Source: Rhodocyclaceae bacterium (GTDB taxonomy: Bacteria > Pseudomonadota > Gammaproteobacteria > Burkholderiales > Rhodocyclaceae). Taken from it: 26,718 nt of DNA. Within the stretch, counting starts at the first letter, position 1; each line of letters opens with the position of its first letter. The DNA is taken from the NCBI GenBank assembly GCA_017444505.1, contig JAFSWK010000233.1, positions 1-26,718 on the forward strand. Direction: 5' to 3'. The notes under the pieces were generated by a model, which was not told where the DNA came from, searched no databases, and saw only the letters and a list, made by a program, of their open reading frames with translations. Both the position numbers and the translations under genes were made by a program. Shown here in pieces: positions 15,478 through 23,887 of this stretch.

Positions 15478-15519
15478 TCACCTGCACTGTCACCTGACGA
15501 ACCTACCCGGAAGATTCTC

Positions 15520-17688
15520 ATGAAAAACGACAAGTACCCGCAATGCCCCCCCGCCTCGCTGGACGACTGGAAGACCGCCGCCAGCCGCCACGCCCCGAAT
15601 GGCGAGGTCAGCAACCTGAACTGGCAGACGCCCGATGGTATTTCAGTGCGCCCGCTTTATACCAAGGCGGATACCGAGAACCTTCCCTTTGCCGACACGC
15701 TGCCGGGCTTTGAGCCTTTCCTGCGCGGCCCGCAGCCGACCATGTACGCCGTCAAGCCGTGGACGATTCGCCAGTACGCCGGTTTTTCCACCGCCGAAGA
15801 ATCCAACGCCTTCTACCGCAAGGCACTCGCTGCGGGCGGGCAAGGCGTGTCCGTGGCCTTTGACCTGGCCACCCACCGTGGTTATGACAGTGACCACCCG
15901 CGTGTGACTGGCGACGTGGGCAAGGCGGGCGTGGCGATTGATTCGGTCGAAGACATGAAAATCCTCTTCGACGGCATTCCGCTCGACCGCATTTCCGTCT
16001 CCATGACGATGAACGGCGCCGTGCTGCCGATTCTGGCCGGGTACATCATCGCCGCCGAAGAGCAGGGCGTGTCGCAGGAACAGCTTTCCGGCACGATTCA
16101 GAACGACATCCTGAAAGAATTCATGGTGCGCAACACCTATATCTATCCGCCTGCGCCGTCGATGAAAATCATCGCCGACATCTTTCAGTACACCGCCCAG
16201 CACATGCCGAAGTTCAACAGCATTTCGATTTCCGGCTACCACATTCAGGAAGCGGGCGCGAACCAGGCCATCGAGCTGGCCTTCACGCTGGCCGACGGTC
16301 TGGAATACGTGCGCACCGGCATCAAGAGCGGCATGGATGTCGACGCCTTCGCCGGACGTTTGTCCGACTTATTGGCCATTGGCATGAATTTCTATCTGGA
16401 AATCGCCAAGATGCGCGCCGCGCGCCTGCTGTGGTGGCGGCTGATGAAGCAGTTCAACCCGAAAAAGCCCAAGTCCATGATGCTGCGCACGCACTGCCAG
16501 ACTTCCGGCTGGTCGCTCACCGAGCAAGACCCGTACAACAACGTTGTGCGCACCACGATTGAAGCGATGGCCGCCGTCTTTGGCGGCACGCAGTCGCTGC
16601 ACACCAACGCGCTCGATGAAGCCATCGCGCTGCCCACCGAGTTTTCCGCCCGCATTGCGCGCAACACGCAGATTCTGATTCAGGAAGAAACCCACATCTG
16701 CAACGTCGTCGACCCCTGGGCGGGTTCCTACATGATGGAGACGCTCACGCAAGAGATGGCCGACAAAGCCTGGGCGCTGATTGAAGAAATCGAAGCCATG
16801 GGCGGCATGACCAAAGCCGTCGAATCGGGCTGGGCGAAGATGAAGGTAGAAGAATGCGCCGCCGACAAGCAGGCGCGCATTGATTCGGGGCGCGACGTCA
16901 TCGTCGGCGTCAACAAATACCGGCTGGAAAAGGAAGACCCCATCGAAATCCTCGATATCGACAACCACGCCGTGCGCGAAGCGCAGATTGCCCGCCTGAA
17001 GAAAATCCGCGAGACGCGCGACAACGCCGCCGTCGAAGCCGCGCTCAATGCGCTCACCCGCTGCGCCGAAACGGGCGAAGGCAATTTGCTGGACTTGTCC
17101 GTCAAGGCCATCCGGCTGCGCGCCACGGTGGGTGAGGTGTCGGACGCGCTGGAAAAAGTCTTTGGCCGCTTCCGCGCCGACCCGCAGGCGGTCTCTGGCG
17201 TCTATGCTTCGGTCGTCGACAGCGATGACGACTGGAAAACGCTGAAAGACGAAATCGACGCCTTCACCGCCGAAGAAGGCCGCCGCCCGCGCGTGATGAT
17301 TGCCAAACTCGGCCAGGACGGGCACGACCGTGGTGCCAAGGTCGTCGCCAGCGCGCTGGCCGACCTCGGCTTTGACATCGACATCGGCCCGCTGTTCCAG
17401 ACGCCCAAAGAGGCCGCCCGTCACGCAGTGGAAAACGACGTGCACGCGGTGGGCTGTTCCAGTCTGGCCGCCGGTCACAAAACGCTGGTGCCCGAAATCA
17501 TCCGCAACCTGCACGAGCAGGGCGCGGACGACATCATCGTCTTTGTCGGCGGCGTCATTCCCGCGCAAGACTATGACGCGCTCTACCAGGCGGGTGCCAA
17601 GGGCATTTTTGGCCCCGGCACGCCGATTCAGAAAAGCGCCCGCGAAATGCTGCGCCAGATTCGTCTGGCGCGCGGCATGAAGGCGTAA
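15520..17688 (+). CDS. scpA: Methylmalonyl-CoA mutase, B12-dependent, single-chain large subunit
   Basis: The enzyme interconverts (R)-methylmalonyl-CoA and succinyl-CoA by adenosylcobalamin radical chemistry in the cytoplasm. The 722-residue chain matches the catalytic subunit. The TIM-barrel domain holds TIRQYAGFSTAEESN (substrate Tyr region), GVSVAFDLATHRGYDSDHP, and the catalytic His241 in SGYHIQEAGA. The C-terminal cobalamin domain has the base-off motif DGHDRG (lower ligand His602), followed by GCSSLAAGH and VGGVIP. ATG 15520 has GGAAG 6 bases upstream and gives the family N-terminus; the open frame further upstream is antisense to apbE. It leads a mcm-meaB-pccB-pccA cluster. No separate small subunit is present, so the protein probably works as a homodimer. 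Confidence 0.96.
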   Translation: MKNDKYPQCPPASLDDWKTAASRHAPNGEVSNLNWQTPDGISVRPLYTKADTENLPFADTLPGFEPFLRGPQPTMYAVKPWTIRQYAGFSTAEESNAFYRKALAAGGQGVSVAFDLATHRGYDSDHPRVTGDVGKAGVAIDSVEDMKILFDGIPLDRISVSMTMNGAVLPILAGYIIAAEEQGVSQEQLSGTIQNDILKEFMVRNTYIYPPAPSMKIIADIFQYTAQHMPKFNSISISGYHIQEAGANQAIELAFTLADGLEYVRTGIKSGMDVDAFAGRLSDLLAIGMNFYLEIAKMRAARLLWWRLMKQFNPKKPKSMMLRTHCQTSGWSLTEQDPYNNVVRTTIEAMAAVFGGTQSLHTNALDEAIALPTEFSARIARNTQILIQEETHICNVVDPWAGSYMMETLTQEMADKAWALIEEIEAMGGMTKAVESGWAKMKVEECAADKQARIDSGRDVIVGVNKYRLEKEDPIEILDIDNHAVREAQIARLKKIRETRDNAAVEAALNALTRCAETGEGNLLDLSVKAIRLRATVGEVSDALEKVFGRFRADPQAVSGVYASVVDSDDDWKTLKDEIDAFTAEEGRRPRVMIAKLGQDGHDRGAKVVASALADLGFDIDIGPLFQTPKEAARHAVENDVHAVGCSSLAAGHKTLVPEIIRNLHEQGADDIIVFVGGVIPAQDYDALYQAGAKGIFGPGTPIQKSAREMLRQIRLARGMKA

Positions 17689-17710
17689 GACGCCGCACCA
17701 GCATCCCGCG

Positions 17711-18733
17711 ATGAACGCCCAAATTCCCCACAGCGCACAAGCCAGCGCGCAGGCAAACGCCGCGCTGGTCGAAGGCGTGTTGCAAGGTCAGCGCCGCGCG
17801 CTGGCCAAAAGCATCACGCTGGTGGAATCTTCGCGCGAAGACCACCGCCAGCAAGCGCAGGCGCTGCTCACCGCGCTGCTGCCGCACGCTGGCGGCTCGC
17901 TGCGGCTGGGCATTTCCGGCGTGCCCGGCGTAGGCAAATCGACGTTCATCGAAGCCTTGGGGCTGTACCTGATTGAGCAGCACCAAAAGCGGGTGGCCGT
18001 GCTCGCTGTCGACCCTTCGTCTTCCGTCTCCGGCGGCTCCATTCTGGGCGACAAAACCCGCATGGAACTGCTCAGTCAGCAGACCGCCGCCTTCATCCGT
18101 CCCAGCCCGTCGGCGGGCAGTCTCGGCGGCGTGGCGGAGAAAACGCGCGAAACCATGCTGCTGTGCGAAGCGGCGGGCTTTGACGTGCTCATCATCGAAA
18201 CCGTCGGCGTGGGTCAATCGGAAACCGCCGTCGCCAGCATGACTGACATGTTCTGCCTGTTGCAACTGCCCAACGCCGGCGACGACCTGCAAGGCATCAA
18301 AAAAGGCATCATGGAGCTGGCCGACATGGTCGTGGTCAACAAGGCCGATACCGACAAGGTCGCCACCGCCCGCGCCTGCGCCCAAATCAAGACCGCGCTA
18401 CACATGTTGCGCCCGGCCTCTCCGAACTGGACGGTGCCGGTGCTCAAACTCTCCGCCCTGAAAAAGGACGGTATTGACCAATTCTGGCAAAACGTGCAAT
18501 CGTTCTACGACACCATGCACGCACGTGGCGAACTACAAGAACGTCGCCACCGGCAGGCCCGCTCCTGGATGTGGGAACTCGTCGACAGCGGCCTGCGCCA
18601 GCGTTTCCGCGCCCACCCGCGCGTTCAAGCCCTGCTTACCCGCAGTGAACACGATGTAACCGCCGGACTACTGCCGCCTGCGCTTGCCGCACGGCAGTTG
18701 CTCGACGCGCTCGACAGCCCGCCCACAGGCTGA
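17711..18733 (+). CDS. meaB: MeaB/ArgK-family G-protein chaperone of methylmalonyl-CoA mutase
   Basis: MeaB binds the mutase, gates loading of adenosylcobalamin and protects the enzyme from inactivation, using GTP hydrolysis. The 340-residue protein has a short N-terminal helical arm, the Walker A motif GVPGVGKST with Lys76, and AVDPSSSVSGGSILGDKTRM containing the base-binding and switch regions. The ETVGVGQSE switch follows, then NKAD for guanine specificity and a SALK-type G5 (KLSALKKDGI). The C-terminal helical region serves dimerisation. It starts 22 bases after the mutase stop, which fits its function. The old name ArgK (arginine transport kinase) is misleading for this family. The ribosome site is weak, so translation may rely on the upstream gene. 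Confidence 0.95.
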   Translation: MNAQIPHSAQASAQANAALVEGVLQGQRRALAKSITLVESSREDHRQQAQALLTALLPHAGGSLRLGISGVPGVGKSTFIEALGLYLIEQHQKRVAVLAVDPSSSVSGGSILGDKTRMELLSQQTAAFIRPSPSAGSLGGVAEKTRETMLLCEAAGFDVLIIETVGVGQSETAVASMTDMFCLLQLPNAGDDLQGIKKGIMELADMVVVNKADTDKVATARACAQIKTALHMLRPASPNWTVPVLKLSALKKDGIDQFWQNVQSFYDTMHARGELQERRHRQARSWMWELVDSGLRQRFRAHPRVQALLTRSEHDVTAGLLPPALAARQLLDALDSPPTG

Positions 18734-18752
18734 CCAACCCACCCTCGCGCGA

Positions 18753-18769
18753 AGCCGCCGCAAGCGGCT
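18753..18769 (+). other. Small hairpin between meaB and pccB
   Basis: A perfect 6-bp stem (AGCCGC with GCGGCT, loop CGCAA) lies in the 74-base gap, followed 8 bases later by TTTTTCGTTTT. The T run is too far away for a good terminator, so it may only attenuate or mark an RNA processing site. The strong AAGGAG site before pccB comes after it. Confidence 0.35.
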
Positions 18770-18807
18770 CGCACAACATTTTTCGTTTTACTGGAAGGAG
18801 TAACTTC

Positions 18808-20340
18808 ATGCAGGACATCATCCGGAAACTGGACGAGAAACGCGCCCAGGCCCGCCTTGGCGGTGGCCAGAAGCGCATTGACCGCCAGCACGCCAAGGGC
18901 AAGCTCACCGCCCGCGAACGCATCGACTTGCTGCTCGATGAAGGCAGCTTTGAAGAGTGGGACATGTTCAAGGAACACCGCTGCAACCAGTTCAACATGG
19001 ACAAGGAACACATCCCCGGCGACGGCGTCGTCATCGGTTACGGCACCATCAACGGGCGGCTGGTCTTTGTCTTTTCGCAGGATTTCACCGTCTTCGGCGG
19101 CGCGCTCTCTGAAACGCACGCTGAAAAAATCTGCAAAATCATGGATCACGCCATGCGCATTGGCGCGCCGGTGATTGGCCTCAACGACTCGGGCGGCGCG
19201 CGCATTCAGGAAGGCGTTGATTCGCTGGGCGGCTATGCCGAAGTATTCCAGCGCAACGTGCTCGCCTCGGGCGTGGTGCCGCAAATTTCCCTCATCATGG
19301 GGCCGTGCGCCGGTGGTGCCGTGTATTCCCCGGCGATGACCGACTTCATCTTCATGGTGCAAGATTCCTCCTACATGTTCGTCACCGGCCCCGACGTGGT
19401 GAAGACCGTGACGCACGAAGAAGTCACCGCCGAAGAGCTGGGCGGCGCCATCACCCACACCACCAAATCCGGCGTGGCCGACATGGGCTTTGAAAACGAC
19501 GTTGAGGCGCTGATGATGACGCGCCGTCTGGTCGGCTTCATCCCCTCGAACAACCGCGAGAAGCCGCCCAAGATGCCGTCCTATGACCCGGCAGACCGTC
19601 TGGACTACTCGCTGGACACCCTCGTGCCCGCCAACGCCAACCAGCCCTACGACATGAAAGAGCTGATTCTCAAGGTCGTCGACGATGGCGACTTCTTTGA
19701 GTTGCAGGCCGATTACGCCAAAAACATCCTCATCGGCTTTGGCCGCATGGAAGGCTCGCCGGTGGGCATCGTCGCCAACCAGCCGCTGGTGCTCGCCGGT
19801 TGTCTGGACATCAAGAGTTCCATCAAGGCGGCGCGCTTCATCCGTTTCTGCGATGCCTTCAACATCCCCGTCGTCACCTTCGTCGACGTGCCCGGCTTCA
19901 TGCCCGGCACGGCGCAGGAATATGGCGGCATCATCAAGCATGGCGCCAAGCTGCTCTTCGCCTATGCCGAATGCACCGTGCCCAAAGTCACCGTCATCAC
20001 CCGCAAAGCCTACGGCGGCGCCTATGACGTGATGAGTTCCAAACACCTGCGCGGCGACGTGAACTTCGCCTGGCCGTCTGCCGAAATCGCGGTGATGGGG
20101 CCGAAAGGCGCGGTAGAAATCATTTTCCGCGAAGAGAAAAACGACGCGGAAAAAATCGCCGAGCGCGAAGCCCAGTACAAGGAACGTTTCGCCAACCCCT
20201 TCGTGGCGGGTGCCCGGGGCTTTATTGACGACGTCATCATGCCGCACGAGACGCGCAAGCGCATTTGCCGCTCGCTGGCCATGCTGAAAGAGAAAAAGCT
20301 GGAAAACCCGTGGCGCAAGCACTCCAACATCCCGCTGTAA
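18808..20340 (+). CDS. pccB: Propionyl-CoA carboxylase beta subunit (carboxyltransferase)
   Basis: This subunit transfers the carboxyl group from carboxybiotin on PccA to propionyl-CoA, giving (S)-methylmalonyl-CoA. The 510-residue protein has the two crotonase-like halves of acyl-CoA carboxylases. The N half includes DSGGARIQEGVDSLGGYAEV and GPCAGGAVYSPAMTDF, with paired Gly residues for the oxyanion hole. The C half includes FVDVPGFMPGTAQEYGGI and RKAYGGAYDVMSS. ATG 18808 has a strong AAGGAG site 8 bases upstream, better than that of any other gene in the cluster. Length, sequence and adjacency to mutase and MeaB favour propionyl-CoA over methylcrotonyl- or acetyl-CoA as substrate; substrate choice is still an inference from context. 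Confidence 0.95.
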   Translation: MQDIIRKLDEKRAQARLGGGQKRIDRQHAKGKLTARERIDLLLDEGSFEEWDMFKEHRCNQFNMDKEHIPGDGVVIGYGTINGRLVFVFSQDFTVFGGALSETHAEKICKIMDHAMRIGAPVIGLNDSGGARIQEGVDSLGGYAEVFQRNVLASGVVPQISLIMGPCAGGAVYSPAMTDFIFMVQDSSYMFVTGPDVVKTVTHEEVTAEELGGAITHTTKSGVADMGFENDVEALMMTRRLVGFIPSNNREKPPKMPSYDPADRLDYSLDTLVPANANQPYDMKELILKVVDDGDFFELQADYAKNILIGFGRMEGSPVGIVANQPLVLAGCLDIKSSIKAARFIRFCDAFNIPVVTFVDVPGFMPGTAQEYGGIIKHGAKLLFAYAECTVPKVTVITRKAYGGAYDVMSSKHLRGDVNFAWPSAEIAVMGPKGAVEIIFREEKNDAEKIAEREAQYKERFANPFVAGARGFIDDVIMPHETRKRICRSLAMLKEKKLENPWRKHSNIPL

Positions 20341-20370
20341 CCCGACAGAACGAATTACGGAGCAAAACGC

Positions 20371-22356
20371 ATGTTCAAGAAAATCCTGATTGCCAACCGA
20401 GGCGAAATCGCCTGCCGGGTCATCAAGACCGCCCGCAAGATGGGCATCCAGACCGTTGCCGTCCATTCCGAAGCCGATAGCGACTCGCTGCATGTGCGCA
20501 TGGCCGATGAAGCCGTCCATATCGGCCCCGCGCCCTCGCGCGACTCGTATCTGGTGATGGAAAAAATCATCGACGCCTGCAAGAAAACCGGCGCCGAAGC
20601 GGTGCATCCCGGCTACGGCTTTTTGTCGGAAAACGAAGAATTCGCCCGCCGTTTGGAAGAGGCCGGCATTGCCTTCATCGGCCCGAAGCACTATTCCATC
20701 GCCAAGATGGGCGACAAAATCGAATCGAAAAAGCTCGCCCAGCAAGCCGGTGTCAACACCATTCCGGGCAATAACGACGCCATCGCCGGCCCCGAGGCGG
20801 CGGTGAAGGTCGCCCGCGAAATCGGCTATCCGGTGATGATTAAAGCCAGCGCCGGTGGCGGCGGCAAAGGGCTGCGCGTGGCCTACAACGACAAGGAAGC
20901 GCACGAAGGCTTCGTCTCCTGCCAGAACGAAGCGCGTTCGAGCTTTGGCGACGACCGCGTGTTCATCGAAAAATTCGTCGAAGAGCCGCGCCACATCGAA
21001 ATTCAGGTGCTGGCCGATTCCTTCGGCAACACCGTCTATCTGTTCGAGCGCGAATGTTCCATTCAGCGCCGTCACCAGAAAGTGCTGGAAGAAGCGCCCA
21101 GCCCCTTCCTGGACGCCAAAACCCGCAAGGCGATGGGCGAGCAGGCCGTGGCGCTGGCCAAGGCAGTGAAGTACCAGTCTGCCGGTACGGTGGAATTTGT
21201 CGTCGGCAAAGACAAATCCTTCTACTTCCTGGAAATGAACACCCGCTTGCAGGTGGAACACCCGGTGACGGAAAACATCACCGGCATCGACCTCGTTGAG
21301 CAAATGATTCGCATCGCCGCCGGTGAAAAGCTGCCCTTCACGCAGAAAGACCTCAAAATCAACGGCTGGTCAATCGAATGCCGCATCAACGCCGAAGACC
21401 CCTTCCGTGGCTTCCTGCCCTCCACGGGTCGTCTGGTCAAATTCATCCCGCCGGAAGAAAACGAGCATGTGCGCGTGGATACCGGCGTCTTTGAAGGCGG
21501 CGAAATTTCGATGTACTACGACTCGATGATTGCCAAACTCATCGTGCACGGCAAAGACCGCGATGACGCCATCGAGCACATGCGTGATGCGCTCAACGCC
21601 TTTGTCATTCGCGGCATTCATTCCAACATCCCGTTCCAGGCCGCGCTGCTGCAACACCCGAAAGTCGCCACCGGAGATTTCAACACCGGCTTTATTGCCG
21701 AGCACTACTCGGACGGCTTTGACCCCTCCATGGTGCCGCACGACGACCCCGTAATGCTGGCCGCCGTCGCCACCTTCGCGCGCAGCCGCTACATCAGCCG
21801 CGCCATCCGCGTCGAAGGCCAGATGCCCGGCCACGGACGGCGCGCGCCGCGCGAATGGGTCACGGTGATGAATGGCGAGCACTATCCCATGACCACCGAA
21901 CCCATCAACGGCGGCCTCGCCCTCACCTGCCAGGGCAAGACCTGGCGCATCATCAGCGACTGGCGCTTTGGCGACCTGCTGCTGCGCGGCACGGTCAATG
22001 ACGAACCGGTGTGTATGCAACTGGAACGCTGCGGCCTGCGCTATCACATCTCGCACTACGGCCTGCAAGTCAAACCGATTGTGATGACCGCGCACGCCGC
22101 CCATCTGCTCTCGCTGATGCCGGTGAAGCAGCCGCCCGACATGTCGCGCTACCTGCTCTCGCCGATGCCCGGCCTGCTGCGTGAAATCTCCGTGCAGGAA
22201 GGGCAGGAAGTGAAAGTGGGCGAGAAACTCGCCGTCATTGAAGCGATGAAGATGGAAAACGTCTTGAAAGCGGAAAACGACGTCAAGGTGAAAAAAATCG
22301 TCGCCCAACCCGGCGCCAGCCTCTCGGTCGACGAAATCATCATCGAGTTTGAATAA
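20371..22356 (+). CDS. pccA: Propionyl-CoA carboxylase alpha subunit (biotin carboxylase + biotin carrier)
   Basis: This subunit carboxylates its own biotin with ATP and bicarbonate and hands the group to PccB. The 661-residue protein has a biotin carboxylase domain over about residues 1 to 450: KILIANRGEIACRVI at the start, the ATP-grasp glycine loop KASAGGGGKGLRVAY, and the catalytic EMNTRLQVEHPVTE. A linker/BT domain of about 130 residues is the part that docks the beta subunit in propionyl-CoA carboxylases. The biotinyl domain at the end has EAMKMEN with the biotinylated Lys627. GGAG precedes the ATG by 8 bases, and the gene starts 30 bases after pccB. It is the last gene of the cluster, closed by a strong terminator. 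Confidence 0.96.
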   Translation: MFKKILIANRGEIACRVIKTARKMGIQTVAVHSEADSDSLHVRMADEAVHIGPAPSRDSYLVMEKIIDACKKTGAEAVHPGYGFLSENEEFARRLEEAGIAFIGPKHYSIAKMGDKIESKKLAQQAGVNTIPGNNDAIAGPEAAVKVAREIGYPVMIKASAGGGGKGLRVAYNDKEAHEGFVSCQNEARSSFGDDRVFIEKFVEEPRHIEIQVLADSFGNTVYLFERECSIQRRHQKVLEEAPSPFLDAKTRKAMGEQAVALAKAVKYQSAGTVEFVVGKDKSFYFLEMNTRLQVEHPVTENITGIDLVEQMIRIAAGEKLPFTQKDLKINGWSIECRINAEDPFRGFLPSTGRLVKFIPPEENEHVRVDTGVFEGGEISMYYDSMIAKLIVHGKDRDDAIEHMRDALNAFVIRGIHSNIPFQAALLQHPKVATGDFNTGFIAEHYSDGFDPSMVPHDDPVMLAAVATFARSRYISRAIRVEGQMPGHGRRAPREWVTVMNGEHYPMTTEPINGGLALTCQGKTWRIISDWRFGDLLLRGTVNDEPVCMQLERCGLRYHISHYGLQVKPIVMTAHAAHLLSLMPVKQPPDMSRYLLSPMPGLLREISVQEGQEVKVGEKLAVIEAMKMENVLKAENDVKVKKIVAQPGASLSVDEIIIEFE

Positions 22357-22374
22357 ACCCGCGCACGACACAGC

Positions 22375-22411
22375 AAACGGGGCGAACCTTCACGGTTCGC
22401 CCCGTTTTTTT
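22375..22411 (+). terminator. Strong intrinsic terminator after pccA
   Basis: A perfect 14-bp stem (22375-22388 with 22394-22407) and a 5-base loop end in an uninterrupted run of seven T residues. It begins 18 bases after the pccA stop and closes the mcm-meaB-pccB-pccA unit. Only three T residues follow on the other strand, so it should work mainly in the plus direction. Confidence 0.92.
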
Positions 22412-22627
22412 GCGCGCCAGGGTTGCGAGTCGATGTGCTTGCCAGACGGCGGGGCGGGCAAGCTGTTTCCACACGTCGCGGCATCGCGCCCCGCCTCCAT
22501 CACGGCGTTTCCGCCAATCCCCGCGCCGCATCCGTCGCGCCCCGTTCTGTACACACGCGCATAATCCGCGTGGGCAACCAAGTTGACCTCCCTACGTTTG
22601 CTGCGCCCGAAGAACGGCGGCGCGCGC
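22412..22627. other. Non-coding gap between pccA terminator and gspF
   Basis: These 216 bases lie between convergent units. Short open frames here lack ribosome sites and family features. The only structure I see is an inverted repeat CACGCG / CGCGTG at 22554-22559 and 22567-22572 with a 7-base AT-rich loop. I see no promoter or RNA gene. Confidence 0.5.
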
Positions 22628-23887
22628 TTACATCGCCAAATCGTTGACCGACAGAATGCCCATCAGAATCGAGATGATGATGAGCGCAATCACCACGCCC
22701 AGCACCAGCAGCAGCACGGGTTCGATGAGCGTGAGCAGGCGTTTGATGCCGGTTTGCACTTCGCGCTCGTGCACGCGCGCGACTTCCAGCAGCATGTCGC
22801 CCAGCCGTCCGGTCTCTTCGCCCAGCCGCACCATGTTGAGCGCCAGCGGGGTGAAAAGCCGCGTTTCTTCCAGCGCCGCAGCCAGCCGTCCGCCTTGTTT
22901 GACGGCGGTGGGCATGGCGGCGAGTGCGCCGCGCAGCACGGCGTTGCCGACGGTTTGCGTGGCAATGCCCAGCGCGGGGACGATGGTCACGCCGCTGTTG
23001 AGCAGGGTGCCCATGGCGCGCGCAAAGCGGGTGATTTCGTATTTGCGCGTAATCGTGCCAAACAGCGGCAGCGCCAGCAGGCGGGCATCGCGCCAGCGCC
23101 GTCCGGCCTCAGATGCCAATGCGCGCCGCGCCGCCCAGACCAGCAGCACGGCGCCGAGGACGAGGAAGGGAAAACCGTCGGCAATGAAATGCCCGAGCGC
23201 GACGATGATGCGCGTGGGCAGCGGCAGGGCTTCGCCCATGTCGCTAAACAGGCTTTCAAACTGCGGCACGACAAAGCCAAGCAGCAAGACGACCGAGAGC
23301 ACGGCGACCACGCACAGGATGGCGGGATAGACCAGCGCCGAGCGGATGTTGCTGCGCAGTTCCAGCACGCGCTCTTGATGTTCGGCCAGTTGCGCCAGCG
23401 TGGCGGCGAGCTGGCCGCCCATTTCGCCGGCGCGCACCATGCTGAGGTAAAAATCGCCAAACAGGGCGCGGTGCGATTCCAGCGCCTGCGAGAGACTTTT
23501 GCCGCCCTTGACGGATTGCAGCAGGTCTTCCAGCAGGGCTTTCAGGTGCACGTTGACCGCCATGTTGATGGCAATCGTCAAGGCGCGATCCAGCGCCAGA
23601 CCTGCGCGCAGCATGATGGCCAGTTCGGAGGTGAGCGCGGCGATGTCGGGCAGGCGCAGCGCCCGCCGTTCTTGCCGACGACGCCAGGCGGCGGCGGTGG
23701 CACTGGTGCGCGGCGCGTCCGCTTCTGCGCTGGCGGCGTGCGCCGCGCCATTGGCTTCGTCCAGCGCCAGCGGCATCAGCCCTTGTGCGCGCAACTGACG
23801 CAGGGCTTCGTCACGCCCGCTGGCGGCCAGCGTGCCTTGCGTCATTTTGCCGTTTGCGTCGGCTGCGCGATAGCGAAACTCAGGCAT
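22628..23887 (-). CDS. gspF: Type II secretion inner-membrane platform protein GspF
   Basis: GspF is the polytopic platform protein that couples the GspE ATPase to pseudopilus assembly. The 419-residue protein begins MPEFRYRAADANGK, then has two GspF cytoplasmic domains separated by membrane segments: SALVYPAILCVVAVLSVVLLLGFVVP, a second hydrophobic stretch near FPFLVLGAVLLVW, and the terminal LLLVLGVVIALIIISILMGI. The paired motif GEMGGQLAATLAQLA / GEETGRLGDMLLEVA marks the two repeats. An Ala-rich insert of about 20 residues (near 44-66) separates the N-terminal strand region from the first domain and is probably a flexible linker. The start overlaps the gspE stop by 8 bases. PilC of type IV pili is the alternative; the ILSVNDLA end favours GspF. 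Confidence 0.88.
   Translation of the reverse strand: MPEFRYRAADANGKMTQGTLAASGRDEALRQLRAQGLMPLALDEANGAAHAASAEADAPRTSATAAAWRRRQERRALRLPDIAALTSELAIMLRAGLALDRALTIAINMAVNVHLKALLEDLLQSVKGGKSLSQALESHRALFGDFYLSMVRAGEMGGQLAATLAQLAEHQERVLELRSNIRSALVYPAILCVVAVLSVVLLLGFVVPQFESLFSDMGEALPLPTRIIVALGHFIADGFPFLVLGAVLLVWAARRALASEAGRRWRDARLLALPLFGTITRKYEITRFARAMGTLLNSGVTIVPALGIATQTVGNAVLRGALAAMPTAVKQGGRLAAALEETRLFTPLALNMVRLGEETGRLGDMLLEVARVHEREVQTGIKRLLTLIEPVLLLVLGVVIALIIISILMGILSVNDLAM

Larger units (their letters stand above)
15365..15499. promoter_or_regulatory. Cluster of ACCTG motifs in the apbE/mcm intergenic region
   Basis: ACCTG occurs on the plus strand at 15365, 15418, 15480 and 15492 and, inverted, as CAGGT at 15410-15414. 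The copies at 15365 and 15492 extend to the identical ACCTGACG. Those at 15410/15418 form the palindrome GCAGGT-TTC-ACCTGC (15409-15423) just behind the candidate -10. TGTCACCTG is repeated with a 12-base period at 15476 and 15488. The arrangement resembles regulator half-sites; no regulator gene is adjacent. Confidence 0.35.

Noticed and set aside
15448..15519. Cobalamin riboswitch upstream of methylmalonyl-CoA mutase
   Set aside because: I looked for the conserved B12-box and multi-helix layout; the leader is too short and holds only one simple hairpin.
18625..21303. 892-codon open frame on the minus strand across pccB and the start of pccA
   Set aside because: It is antisense to two strongly recognisable carboxylase genes, crosses their intergenic gap, has a His/Gly/Val-biased composition typical of GC-rich shadow frames, and shows no family motif.
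22412..22647. Small protein gene in the pccA-gspF gap
   Set aside because: Short frames here lack a ribosome site, are Arg-rich in several frames at once, and one runs into gspF antisense.
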